DNA of 64,000 bases, from assembly GCA_022647765.1 (NCBI GenBank), contig JALCLH010000006.1:62001-126000 (forward strand), in the 5' to 3' direction. Positions 8,629 through 17,673 of the stretch are shown one piece after another. Below the pieces are notes generated by a model. That model was not told where the DNA came from. It worked only from the letters and a program-made list of their open reading frames with translations, and made no database searches. A program made the translations under genes and the position numbers. The stretch comes from Acidipropionibacterium sp. GTDB taxonomy: Bacteria > Actinomycetota > Actinomycetes > Propionibacteriales > Propionibacteriaceae. Numbering within the stretch: the first letter of the stretch is position 1; each line of letters starts with the position of its first letter.

Positions 8629-10983
8629 TCACCGGTCGGAGCGGGACCCGCGGCCGGCGTCGTCGGTTGCCTGCGGGACTGATGGCGGGTCTGATGGTGA
8701 GTCTGCCGGCTTTCCTGCTGGCTGCTCCTCCGGCCGGTCGGCGTGGTGCTGGGAGGCCTCCTCCAGCCCCTCGGTCAGCTCCTTGGTGAAGGTGCTGGCG
8801 GCGGTCCCCTGGCGACTGCGGACCTGGTGGATGCGCAGCAGGGTCGCCCCGAGCACCACCGCCCCGGAGACGACGATGATGATCCAGCCGATGTCGTCCA
8901 TCCGGGTGGCCCGCACCAGGAAGCTGCGCGGGGACCCCAGCGGGCGACCGCCGGGGCCGGTGAGCTGGGCGGTCATCCCCACGACGCCGTTGGAACTGGC
9001 CCTGGGCGAGAACCGGACGGTCTGCGTCTCCCCCGACCGGATCGTTACCACCGAGGTGGTGGGAATGGTGATCCGCTGCGGGTACTCGGAGGTGAACTTG
9101 ACCTTGATCCTCACGGTCTCGGCGAGGTGGTTCGTCACCGTCAGCGGGAGGGTGTTCGAGGAGGAAGACATCACGAAGCTCTCGGCGGCGTGCAGCAGGA
9201 TCGACTGCCCCGACAGCAGCTGGGTCGCCGAGGACATCGCCTGGGCGAGCCAGTTCTGGCGCTCGGAGTCGCGCAGATTCAGCGAGACGCCGCGCGAGAG
9301 GGTGCGCGCGGTCTTGAGGGTGGTGGCGGGGTCGTCCAGAACATTCGCCCAGTCCGCGGCGTCGCGGGCGGCGGCGGTCTGATCGGCCCACCAGGAGCCG
9401 CTCAGCACGGTGGGAACCTTGCTGCTGGAGGGCAGCGGATTGCTTGTGGACGGCGTCCCGATCGCGGTCCACAGGTCGGTCACCGTGAGCCACGGCTCCG
9501 GCTTGCTGGTGGCGGTGAGTCCGGCGGCGTCCAACTCGGCTCCGGTGTCGACCACGGTGACGACGGGACGGCCGGCCTGGGAGTCCAGCGCGGTCTGGGC
9601 GAGCAGTCGGCCGCGGCGCTGCGCGGGGCCGGCGGCCTGATCCGGGCCGCCGTCGGTCAGCCCGGCGGTCAGCGGCATCAGCATCGTCCCGGCGTCGGAG
9701 TAGGAGCCGCGGGAGGGATCGGCCGCGGCGCTGAGGACCATCTGCGGGTGCAGCTGCGAGACGATCAGGGACAGTGCCGGGCGGTCCAGCGCCCCGGCCT
9801 CGTCGACCACGGCCAGCGGCAGGGAGGACGCCGGATTGTCCGGCGACAGGGCGGTCCGGGACCGGCTCAGGACGACACCGCGATCTTCCCGGGCGGCGCC
9901 GACCACGTCGGCGTTGCCGTAGGGCAGCCGGTAGGCGCGACCGGAGGACAGCAGCGGGGCGAGGCCGGCCAGCCATTGTTTCGCGGCCTGGGTCCCGGTG
10001 CCCGGCTTGCCGTTGACGGTGTAGCCGGCGGCCATCGCGGTGACCTCGTCCAGCAGGGCCGGATCGATCAGGACGGTGGTGTGCCGGTTGGTCGCCGCGG
10101 CGACCAGGGAGCCGAGCCGGCCGGGGAGCTCACCGGCCAGGTGGTCGTCCATGAAGGTGCCGTCCAGCCCGACCGAGGGGCGCGAGGCGAGTTCGACGAC
10201 GGGGGTGAGCCGGGCCTTCGTGGTGGCGTCGGAGACCACGGTGAGCACGCGCGAGCGGCCCACGGTCAGTCGGTCCTGGCCCTGCGGCGTCGCCTGGACG
10301 TGGACGCCGACCAGGTAGCTGCCGGGGGAGGTCAGACCCATCTGCGAGGCGGTGCCGCTGACCGTGAAGGACGCCTGCTGGCCGGGCTCGAAGGTGCGGG
10401 TGGCCTCCGGGTCGGTGACGTTGTCGATGCTCGCCTCGTTCTTCTCGTTGAACCAGCGCTCCCCGATCGGCACCGTGACCGGGGAGGCGAGTACCGAGTC
10501 CAGCGCGGCGGGGTCGGTGATCGGGTCGCGGGAGCGCCAGAAGGAGACCTGCACCCAGGTCATCGGCACCTTCGAGGTGTTGCGCACCGTCCCGGTGATG
10601 GTGATGGTGCCCTTCGCGGTGACGCTGGCCGGGGTGACGCCGGTCAGGGTCACCTGGACCGAGGGGTCGGTGGGCTGCTGGGCGGTCCTGGATGGTCTCT
10701 GGCTGTTCTGCGGGGTCGGGGAGGCCAGGGCCGTGGTGGGGGATGTTGCGGCGCCGGCCAGTGAGGCGAGCACCGAGACGAGCAGGGCGATGAGCATCGT
10801 CAGCGCGCGGGTGGTCGGTCTTGGTGGGTGTCGCCTGGTGTGTGCCGGACGGCCGGTGGCGGGTCTGGTGGCGGGCGCTGAACAGCGGCTTCCGGCGGGC
10901 GCCGGGCGGCTCCCCGACCCGATGTCAGGGGTGCGCGAGCGGCTCCCTGGTTGATCGGTCGCGGAGACGGGCATGTCCTCCAT
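8629..10983 (-). CDS. DUF6049-type secreted, C-terminally membrane-anchored protein (Rv3909-like)
   Basis: About 784 aa from the ATG at 10983; another in-frame ATG lies at 10974. A long basic N-region leads to a signal helix (LTMLIALLVSVLASLAGAA). A large Thr/Ser/Ala-rich extracellular part follows. A single C-terminal helix (IGWIIIVVSGAVVLGATLL) is followed by a cytoplasmic tail rich in Glu, Pro and Ser. Length, layout and position before the pseudokinase and SigM-like gene match the conserved actinobacterial DUF6049 family. Its biochemical role is unknown; the genomic link to lipid II flipping implies cell-wall synthesis. The next gene starts 140 bp downstream on the same strand, suggesting an operon. 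Confidence 0.78.
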   Translation of the reverse strand: MEDMPVSATDQPGSRSRTPDIGSGSRPAPAGSRCSAPATRPATGRPAHTRRHPPRPTTRALTMLIALLVSVLASLAGAATSPTTALASPTPQNSQRPSRTAQQPTDPSVQVTLTGVTPASVTAKGTITITGTVRNTSKVPMTWVQVSFWRSRDPITDPAALDSVLASPVTVPIGERWFNEKNEASIDNVTDPEATRTFEPGQQASFTVSGTASQMGLTSPGSYLVGVHVQATPQGQDRLTVGRSRVLTVVSDATTKARLTPVVELASRPSVGLDGTFMDDHLAGELPGRLGSLVAAATNRHTTVLIDPALLDEVTAMAAGYTVNGKPGTGTQAAKQWLAGLAPLLSSGRAYRLPYGNADVVGAAREDRGVVLSRSRTALSPDNPASSLPLAVVDEAGALDRPALSLIVSQLHPQMVLSAAADPSRGSYSDAGTMLMPLTAGLTDGGPDQAAGPAQRRGRLLAQTALDSQAGRPVVTVVDTGAELDAAGLTATSKPEPWLTVTDLWTAIGTPSTSNPLPSSSKVPTVLSGSWWADQTAAARDAADWANVLDDPATTLKTARTLSRGVSLNLRDSERQNWLAQAMSSATQLLSGQSILLHAAESFVMSSSSNTLPLTVTNHLAETVRIKVKFTSEYPQRITIPTTSVVTIRSGETQTVRFSPRASSNGVVGMTAQLTGPGGRPLGSPRSFLVRATRMDDIGWIIIVVSGAVVLGATLLRIHQVRSRQGTAASTFTKELTEGLEEASQHHADRPEEQPAGKPADSPSDPPSVPQATDDAGRGSRSDR

Positions 10984-11042
10984 CCTATGGATGCCGGCTG
11001 TGAGGCGGGGCGGATGCTCGGCGGGGGTCTCCTTTCGGCATG

Positions 11043-11120
11043 GTGAAAGTTTCACTCGCGTAAGCGACCCTCTCGGCCTGGAAACCTTCGAGGCGGCCGA
11101 TGGGCGAGTGAAATGTTCAC
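11043..11120. repeat. palindromic repeat family A, copy 1
   Basis: 78-bp element whose ends are inverted copies: GTGAAAGTTTCACTCGC on the left, GCGAGTGAAATGTTCAC on the right. Four more copies occur at 31999-32324 and 38918-38995. It sits alone in the gap between the C39-like gene end and the DUF6049 start. It may be a bidirectional terminator or a non-autonomous mobile repeat. Confidence 0.85.
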
Positions 11121-11159
11121 CCGTTCGCGGTGGTCCTGGCTGTCGCTGTTGATCTGCGG

Positions 11160-12633
11160 TCAGATCCCCGTCATTGAACCGGCGGGCAGCCTCAGACAGC
11201 GCGGGTGGATCACGTAGACGGTGCCTCCCGAGCGCGGCAGCCAGACATTCTCGAACTGCTCGCGCCGGTAGACCACCCGCACCTGGTCGTCGGAGGCGAT
11301 CATGTGGCTGGCGGGGTCATTGACGATGACGTCCCCGTCCTCGGTGAACCCGATGATCAGCAGCAGATGCCCCTTCGTCGAGTACCCGGCGCCGTCCAGC
11401 TCTCTCGCCTCGAAGGCCACCGAGGCGACCACCGGGATTCCGGCGACGATGAACTCCTCCATGGCGGTCAGCGAGGGCAGCCTCGTCACGAAGCACTCCA
11501 GGCCGTACTCGGCCGGGTAGGCCGCCGAGAACGCCCAGTTCCCGGCGCCCCGGTACTGGTGGTCCCAGGTGGCCCGGGCGCTGAAGGGCACGATGCTGGA
11601 CGACATCGGGCCGAACGGCGCTGCCGGGCCCTCGTGGAGTTGAGTGTGGGCCAGCTCGTCGGAGGTCGGGCCCAGGCTGTAATAGCCCATCGCCATCGCC
11701 ACCGAGGTCGGTGAGCACCACGATGCACCGCCTCCGCCCCACTGCGGGTACTGGCCCTTGTGGACCATCTGGGACAGCGGCCGGACCCGCAGCTCCCGGC
11801 CGGCGCCGCGCCCGACCGGGCTCACCGGCACCGTGTCGGCGTCCGGCAGCCGACTGGCCATCGCTCCCAGCAGGGTGACCACCGGGCGGTCGATGGAGCG
11901 CTCCGGGCGCAGCATGGTGACGCGCAGCCGGTAGCCGACCACGGCACGGCCGGCGGCGGCGCTGAGGGTGTCGGTCCAGACCGTGGCGTCGTCGTCGCTC
12001 TGACCGTCCACGCCGGCGCGGTGGATCGCCCCGCCCTGGGCCGGCATGAGTCTGCACCAGCGTCCCATGGTGAACCACTGCCCGCTGGAGGTCGTGCCGC
12101 TGAGGACGCCGGTGTCGTCGACGGTGCGCATCAGCGGTTGGATCTGCACCTCGATCCACGAACGGCCGGGGGTCTCGGCGTTCCACGAGACGATGACGTC
12201 CTGGGCGCCGAAGCCGAGCATGTGCGTGGCAGAGGTCCAGGACGCCGTCCGGTAGTCGACCGGGGTGCCCGGGCCGGCGGCGACCGAGCCGTCGGCGGCG
12301 TCGACGAAGGGGTCCGCGAAGCTGCGTCGGCCGGTGGCCCGGCCGAACTCCAGGCCGCGCAGGGTGGGCAGGACGCCCTCGCTGCGACCGGAGAGGAAGG
12401 ACTGCCGTCCGCGTCCGGCAGGCAGGGCCTGCCAGGCGTGGAACTCGATCCAGCGGTCGCCCGCGAAGTGGCCGACGCCACCGGCGGGCGCCGTCGCGGG
12501 GCCGGAACGGGTCATCGGATCGGTCTCCTTCTCGGGGGCGCCGGCCGCCCAGGCCGGGGTGACCAGCGACGCCGTGGCACTTATGCCGACGAGTATGCCG
12601 ACGAGGCGCCCGTTCCTCCACCAGACGCCTCAT
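11160..12633 (-). CDS. secreted C39-like cysteine peptidase, N-terminus apparently frameshifted
   Basis: The intact frame (stop at 11160, first ATG 12515) encodes a beta-rich N-terminal part and a C-terminal papain-like domain. The active-site Cys is in GGGGASWCSPTSVAMAMGYY. The His/Asp pair is in KGHLLLIIGFTEDG and VIVNDPASH. Upstream of 12515 the same frame reads a signal peptide (LVGILVGISATASLVTPAWA) but meets a stop before any start codon. One missing base near 12622 would join it to the ATG at 12633 (MRRL). This protein is therefore probably exported, ~490 aa, with an indel near its start. It belongs to the Peptidase_C39_2-like group of extracellular proteases or hydrolases; the target is unknown. 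Confidence 0.78.
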
Positions 12634-12656
12634 CTAGCGGGCGCCTGGTGGAGGAA
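12613..12656 (-). terminator. 17-bp near-perfect hairpin between the Lrp-type and C39-like genes
   Basis: TTCCTCCACCAGACGCC (12613-12629) pairs with 12640-12656 with one mismatch, loop of 10. It lies 30 bases past the Lrp-type stop codon and encloses the only candidate ATG of the next gene. It could terminate the first transcript or hide the second gene's start. No U-tract is seen. Confidence 0.5.
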
Positions 12657-12685
12657 GAGGCGCCTCGTGGTGAGGTCGGAGCCCC

Positions 12686-13693
12686 TCACGACAGGGGCAC
12701 CAGAACGGTCTCCCCGGTGGCCCGCCCCTGCTCGTCCAGCAGATGACCCAGGTGCTTGCGGATCCGCAGCACCGCCGACCGATCGACCACCACCGCTCCG
12801 GGCAGCACCCTCGCCAACCGGGCCTCGAAGCCGTGGACGTCGGCCAGATCCGGCAGCCAGGCCGCGATGATGAGGTTGAACTGGCTGGCGCACAGGGTGG
12901 CCATCCGGATCTCGGGAATCCGGGGCAGGGTCTGGCGCGCCATGTCGATGTGACTGGACCGGAGCTGCATGAAGTACCACGTGTACACCGGCCAGGGAGT
13001 CGCGCTGCGGGCCACATCGGTGCGCAGCACGAGCTCGCCGGAGGCGCGCAGGGTGGCGATCGCGTCGGTCACCCGCTGGGCGGCCACCCCGTGCCGCTCC
13101 GCGATGCCGGACGCCGGGGCCCGGCCGTCGTGGCTCAGCTCCTTCATCACGGCCCGCCTCAACTCCTCGGGCACCTGCCGGGCGGCCCGCAGCCTGGGCG
13201 GTGCCGGCCGAGGAACCCGCCTCTGCTCGGCGCTGCTGAGGCTGCGCAGCCGCCAGTTCCGGGCGTCGGTGACGGTCTCGGTCACCAGGTGGGAGCGGGA
13301 GGAGCGCACTCCCTCGAGGCGGCCGAACCGGTTCAGCATGAAGTCCGAGAGCTGCGCCAGATTGCTGCACCGTGCCGTGACGAGCAGTTCGCGGGCGCCG
13401 ACCGTGTAGTCGAGGGTGAGCACCTCCGGGTCCAGCACCAGTGACGCCGAGACGGCGTCCAGAGTGCCGGGGACGCACTCCAGCTCGATCAGCGCCAGGC
13501 TCTCGTTCTGCCCGCCCGGCAGCCCGGTGACCCAGCCGAGCCCCTCATCCCGGATCCGCTGCCAGCGCCGCGACAGCGCGCTCGGGTCGGCCCCGACCAC
13601 CGGCGACAGACCCTTCCAGCTGGCCCTGGGTTCGATCTGGAGCGCATGGACAAGGCGCAGATCGACCTCGTCGAGTTCAGATTCGTGCGACAT
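12686..13693 (-). CDS. Lrp/AsnC-family transcriptional regulator with two HTH halves
   Basis: 335 aa from the ATG at 13693 (MSHESELDEVDLRLVHALQI). An N-terminal AsnC-type HTH is followed by a ligand-binding RAM-like region (ALIELECVPGTLDAV). A second HTH (RRAVMKELSHDGRAPASGIA) is followed by a second RAM-like region. This duplicated layout is common in actinobacteria. Divergent from the M20 amidohydrolase and DUF3100 genes, it probably controls them in response to an amino acid or a related compound (inference). An alternative ATG lies at 13717; neither has a strong ribosome-binding site. Confidence 0.85.
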   Translation of the reverse strand: MSHESELDEVDLRLVHALQIEPRASWKGLSPVVGADPSALSRRWQRIRDEGLGWVTGLPGGQNESLALIELECVPGTLDAVSASLVLDPEVLTLDYTVGARELLVTARCSNLAQLSDFMLNRFGRLEGVRSSRSHLVTETVTDARNWRLRSLSSAEQRRVPRPAPPRLRAARQVPEELRRAVMKELSHDGRAPASGIAERHGVAAQRVTDAIATLRASGELVLRTDVARSATPWPVYTWYFMQLRSSHIDMARQTLPRIPEIRMATLCASQFNLIIAAWLPDLADVHGFEARLARVLPGAVVVDRSAVLRIRKHLGHLLDEQGRATGETVLVPLS

Positions 13694-13802
13694 GAACACG
13701 ATCATTCCAGGTTTCATGCGGAATAACGGAACGGAAACGTATGCGCCGCAGGCTATGGAACCGTAATTGCATCTTTTCCGATACCGAAGGATTGCACTTC
13801 CC

Positions 13803-15036
13803 ATGACTGCACTCGACATCGAGACGCTGGACCTGGCGGCCGCCCGCGCGAGCGTCGCCGACACCCTCGCCGCGCACCGCGAGGAGCTGCTCGCGTTCAG
13901 CCACGCCGTCCACGACGATCCCGAGCTGTCCTACCAGGAGCACCGCGCCGCCGACCGGGTGGCCGCCCTGCTGCGCAAGGCCGGCTACGACGGTCACGGT
14001 CGGCGTCTACGGCCTGGACACCGCCGTCGAGGCCGTGATCGGGGAGGGCGACCTCACCGCCACCCTGTGCTCGGAGTACGACGCCCTGCCGCAGATCGGC
14101 CACGCCTGCGGCCACAACATCATCGCCACCGCCGGAGTCGGCGCCGCGATCGCCCTCGCCCCGGTGGCCAGGGCCGCCGGACTGCGGGTGAAGCTGCTCG
14201 GCACCCCGGCCGAGGAGCACGGCGGCGGCAAGGTCGACATGCTGCGGGCCGGCGCCTGGGAGGACAGCACCTTCTCCCTCATGGTGCACGGCGCGCCCAC
14301 CGGCGACGTCCCGGTCGAGCGGACCGTCTACACCGCCGTCGAGCGCTTCCAGGTGACCTTCCACGGCGTCGCCTCCCATGCCGCCGGAGCGCCCTGGCTG
14401 GCCGTCAACGCCAGCGCGGCGGCCACCCTCTCGCTCACCGCGATGGCCCTGCTGCGCCAGCACATCCCGCAGAGCGCCAATATCAACGCCTACGTCTCGC
14501 TGGGCGGCGAGGTGACCAACATCATCCCCGACAGGACCGTGCTCCAGGTCGAGATCCGGGCCGTCGACCTGGCCACCCACGCCGACGTCAAGAAGCGGGT
14601 GATGAACTGCTTCGAGGGATCGGCCATCGCCACCGGCTGCTCCTGGGAGCAGGAGAAGACCGAGAACGGGTACGCCCCGGTCGACAACGACGCCGATCTC
14701 GCCAGATTCTGGGACGCCAACCTCGAGTCGGCCGGCCGGGTGCTGGACGCCGGCGCCTACGGCCTGGGCGGCGGCTCCACCGATATGGGCAATGTCACCC
14801 AGGTGCTGCCGGCCCTGCACGGCTCGATCGCCATCGACGGCTGCGAGGCGGCCCCCCACCAGGCCGCCTTCGCAGAGGCCGCCGCCACCTCGGCCGGGGA
14901 CGATGCCGCCATCGACGGCGCTGCGGCGCTGGCCTGGACCGTGCTCGACGTTGCCTACGACCCGGCGGTGCGCGCCGATCTGCTCGCCCGCCAGGCGGCT
15001 CGCGCCGCCGGCGCCACCACCATCGACAGCATCTGA
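13803..15036 (+). CDS. M20-family amidohydrolase/metallopeptidase, frameshifted at ~13992
   Basis: About 410 aa when repaired. It begins MTALDIETLDL at 13803. After GYD the frame shifts: one surplus G at 13992-13993 (or two missing bases) separates it from VTVGVYGLDTAVEAVIGEGD. Metal-binding motifs of the M20D group are present: EYDALPQIGHACGHN and GTPAEEHGGGKVDM. The dimerisation region is VSLGGEVTNIIPDRTVLQVE. Relatives hydrolyse N-acyl or aminoacyl amides (AbgB/HipO-like). A downstream DUF3100 membrane protein and a divergent Lrp-type regulator suggest uptake and hydrolysis of an amide or peptide-like nutrient. Probably a sequence error, as for other breaks in this window. Confidence 0.85.
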
Positions 15037-15140
15037 GCAGTACCGCCTCGGGGACGCCGATCCGGCGTCCCCCGGCCGATTCTCCAGATCCGACCTCCCC
15101 AGTTCAGACTTCTCCAGCTCCGACCATCTGCGAGGACCCC

Positions 15141-16493
15141 ATGTCAGAGATCACCACCACGCCAGAGGACGCCGGGACTCCCGTCGTCCCGGACCTGCCA
15201 CCCACCAAGACCGTGATGAGGATGACGCTGCGCTCGCGTCAGCTGTGGATCGTCATCGGCTTCACCATCGTCATCGCGGCGATCGCCGAGTCCATCGGCA
15301 AGGTCGCCATTCCCGCCGGAGTGGCCAACATCACCATCCTCCCGATGGTGTGGGGCCTCATCATGGCCGGCATCGTCTCCTCCCAGAGGTGGAAGCCCCT
15401 GGGCCTGGACATCCAGGCCACCGCGAACACCATGATGTCGGTCGTCGTGCTGATGCTGGTGGGCCACCTGTCCTTCACCATCGGGCCGAATGTCATGGTG
15501 CTGGCCCACGCCGGCCCGGCCCTGCTGCTCCAGGAGCTCGGCCACATGCTCGGCACCCTGGTGCTGGCGCTGCCGCTGGCGGTGCTGCTCAAGATGGGGC
15601 CGGCCACCGTGGGCGCCACCTTCTCGATCGATCGCGAGGGCTCCTTCGCGATGGTGTCCGAGAGGTACGGCACCGACTCACCGCAGTACCGCGGCGTGCT
15701 GGCGATGTACGCCTTCGGCACCCTCTTCGGAGCGATCACCGTCGGCGTCATCGCCTCGCTGAGCGCCTCCCTGAAGATCTTCGACCCGCTGGCCCTGGCG
15801 ATGGGATCGGGAGTCGGCTCGGGATCGATGATGGCGGCCGCCACCGGCGCGGTGGTCGCGGCTCATCCGGAGATGGCCTCCCAGGTGACGGCGATGGCCG
15901 CCACATCCAACCTCATCACCACGGTGCTCGGCGTCTATGTCGGAATCTTCGTGGCGCTGCCGCTGGCCGACAAGTTCTACCGCTTCCTCACCCGCCGCAA
16001 GGCTCAGCAGGACACCACCGCGGGATTCACCATGCCCGCCGTCGAGGTGCCCCAGGTCTCCGTGCCGACCTGGCTCACCCTGACCTCGGCCGGCGTCATC
16101 GGGGTGATCGTGGCGATCATCAGCACCAAGAGCTTCAGCATGGACTTCGTGTGGAGCTACCTCATCCTCTCGGTGCTCATCGCCATCTCGATGTGGATCT
16201 CCCGGCTCACCCGCGGCAAGGTCAGCGCGATGCTGGTGGCGGTGACCCTGGGGGCGCTGTCCACCACCCCCGTCTCGCCGGTAGCCGGCGTCCTGTTCAC
16301 CACCACCCAGTCGGTCCCCTTCCTGGCGATCTGCACCCTGGTGCTCACCTTCGCCGGCCTCAGCCTGGGCAAGGACATCCCGGCCCTCAAGGCGATCGGC
16401 TGGAAGATCATCCCGGTCGGGATCGTGGCCATCGCCTCCTCGTACATCCTCTCGGTCATCGTCGCGGAGTTCGCGCTGGGGATGTGGCACTGA
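15141..16493 (+). CDS. DUF3100 integral membrane protein (putative transporter)
   Basis: 450 aa with about ten hydrophobic segments, from WIVIGFTIVIAAIAESIGKV near residue 35 to IIPVGIVAIASSYILSVIVA at the end. A conserved polar loop is GSGVGSGSMMAAATGAVVAA. This is the DUF3100 family, usually found beside M20 amidohydrolases. The start is the ATG at 15141, 105 bp after the amidohydrolase stop and in the same direction, hence one transcription unit. Substrate unknown; a permease for the amidohydrolase substrate is plausible. Confidence 0.85.
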   Translation: MSEITTTPEDAGTPVVPDLPPTKTVMRMTLRSRQLWIVIGFTIVIAAIAESIGKVAIPAGVANITILPMVWGLIMAGIVSSQRWKPLGLDIQATANTMMSVVVLMLVGHLSFTIGPNVMVLAHAGPALLLQELGHMLGTLVLALPLAVLLKMGPATVGATFSIDREGSFAMVSERYGTDSPQYRGVLAMYAFGTLFGAITVGVIASLSASLKIFDPLALAMGSGVGSGSMMAAATGAVVAAHPEMASQVTAMAATSNLITTVLGVYVGIFVALPLADKFYRFLTRRKAQQDTTAGFTMPAVEVPQVSVPTWLTLTSAGVIGVIVAIISTKSFSMDFVWSYLILSVLIAISMWISRLTRGKVSAMLVAVTLGALSTTPVSPVAGVLFTTTQSVPFLAICTLVLTFAGLSLGKDIPALKAIGWKIIPVGIVAIASSYILSVIVAEFALGMWH

Positions 16494-16550
16494 CTACTTG
16501 AGCTCTGAACCCGCCGGACCCGGGCCCGGCGCGCAGATCCCCTCCCCACC

Positions 16551-16612
16551 AATGCAGGGAAACTTGGCGAATGCAGTGGAATTCCACTGCATTCGCCAAG
16601 TTTCCCTGCATT
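16551..16612. repeat. 62-bp perfect palindrome
   Basis: The 31 bases at 16551-16581 are exactly the reverse complement of 16582-16612, with no loop and no mismatch; the centre is GGAA/TTCC. AATGCAG occurs in both outer and inner positions of each half. It lies 57 bp after the DUF3100 stop and upstream of the cysH leader promoter, so it may terminate the former. The perfect symmetry is far beyond what an operator or ordinary terminator needs. Confidence 0.95.
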
Positions 16613-16653
16613 CGACGGTTGGGGGCGCAGGGCGGGTGGAGTCCATCAGTGTC

Positions 16654-16683
16654 TTGACATGTGAGACGCAATGTCGAGATACG
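16654..16683 (+). promoter_or_regulatory. candidate promoter of the cys operon
   Basis: A consensus -35 TTGACA at 16654-16659 is followed after 17-18 bases by AGATAC/GATACG as a weak -10. The -10 overlaps a region with TGTC-N9-GACA symmetry (TGTCGAGATACGAGACA), a possible regulator site. It lies ~45 bases upstream of the leader ORF at 16727. Confidence 0.45.
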
Positions 16684-16726
16684 AGACAAACTTGGCGTCT
16701 CGAATACCCCGTGCGAGCCTCTTCCC

Positions 16727-16813
16727 ATGCACTTCGAAGTCGGCGTCAATCCCGCGGCCACAGGCCTCGGCAGCGCTGTGCGCCAGTCTTCCTGCATGTG
16801 TCGGATGTGTTGA
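16727..16813 (+). CDS. cysteine-rich leader peptide of the cysH operon
   Basis: A 28-codon ORF starting MHFEVGVNPAATG and ending Cys-Met-Cys-Arg-Met-Cys-stop: three Cys codons in the last six. It lies 118 bp before cysH. In mycobacteria and other actinobacteria, short ORFs rich in Cys codons upstream of sulfur genes couple ribosome stalling at low cysteine to operon expression. The same C-R-M-C-stop ending with near-identical bases is found at 26551-26622. A shorter start at 16796 would give only MCRMC. Translation is not proven. Confidence 0.62.
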   Translation: MHFEVGVNPAATGLGSAVRQSSCMCRMC

Positions 16814-16930
16814 TCAACCGCGTTCGACCGTATCCGTTCGGGCGCGTGAAGCCCGAACCCCGCATCCCGCGCTCGTAGCCGACATCGGCGGTCCAGGCTC
16901 ACGTGCCCACCACATCCAGAGGTGGAAACC

Positions 16931-17656
16931 GTGAAACACAGTCCCACGCAGGACCGACCCGCCCGCAGCTCGGTGGAGCTCCAGGCATTGGTGGAGCAGG
17001 CCCAGCAGCGATTCGCCGACGCCTCGGCCGAGGAGCTGCTCGCCTGGGCCTCCGAGGAGTTCGGCCCCTACCTGGCGGTCGCCTGCTCGATGGCCGCCGA
17101 CACCGTCCTGCCGGCCCTGGTGAGCCAGACCAGCCCCAGCGTCGACGTCCTCTTCCTGGAGACCGGCTACCACTTCGCCGAGACCATCGGCACCCGCGAC
17201 GCCCTCAAGGCGACCTTCGACGTCAACATCATCGACGTCACCCCCGCCCAGACCGTCGCCGAGCAGGACGCCCAGTACGGCGCGAAGCTCTACAGCCGCG
17301 ACCCGGGCCTGTGTTGCCAGCTGCGCAAGGTCGAGCCGCTCATGGAGACGCTGGCCGGCTACGAGGCATGGGTCACCGGGATCCGGCGCGAGGACAACGC
17401 CCTGCGCGCCCACGCCCAGCTGGTCGAGTGGGACCACACCCACCAGATGGTGAAGCTCAACCCGATCGCCGCCTGGTCCTTCGACGACGTGCTGAACTTC
17501 GCCTCCGCCCACGGCGTCCCGGTCAACCCCCTGCTCGCCGACGGCTACCCGTCGATCGGCTGCGAACCGTGCACCCGGCGGGTCGCTCCCGGGGAGGACC
17601 CGAGAGCCGGCCGCTGGGCCGGACTGGCCAAGACCGAATGCGGAATCCACCTGTGA
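16931..17656 (+). CDS. cysH: assimilatory adenylylsulfate (APS) reductase, 4Fe-4S type
   Basis: 241 aa. Reduces APS to sulfite with thioredoxin or glutaredoxin-like electron donors. The iron-sulfur Cys pairs are LCCQLRKVEPL and GCEPCTRR, which separate APS reductases from PAPS reductases. The catalytic C-terminal Cys is in TECGIHL. The PP-loop substrate region is AVACSMAADTVLP. I prefer the GTG at 16931, 5 bases after AGAGGTGG; an upstream GTG at 16922 lies inside that site. It is the first structural gene of the cys operon; its stop overlaps or nearly touches the cysD start. Confidence 0.94.
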   Translation: MKHSPTQDRPARSSVELQALVEQAQQRFADASAEELLAWASEEFGPYLAVACSMAADTVLPALVSQTSPSVDVLFLETGYHFAETIGTRDALKATFDVNIIDVTPAQTVAEQDAQYGAKLYSRDPGLCCQLRKVEPLMETLAGYEAWVTGIRREDNALRAHAQLVEWDHTHQMVKLNPIAAWSFDDVLNFASAHGVPVNPLLADGYPSIGCEPCTRRVAPGEDPRAGRWAGLAKTECGIHL

Positions 17657-17673
17657 CAACGAGAAAGGCGATA

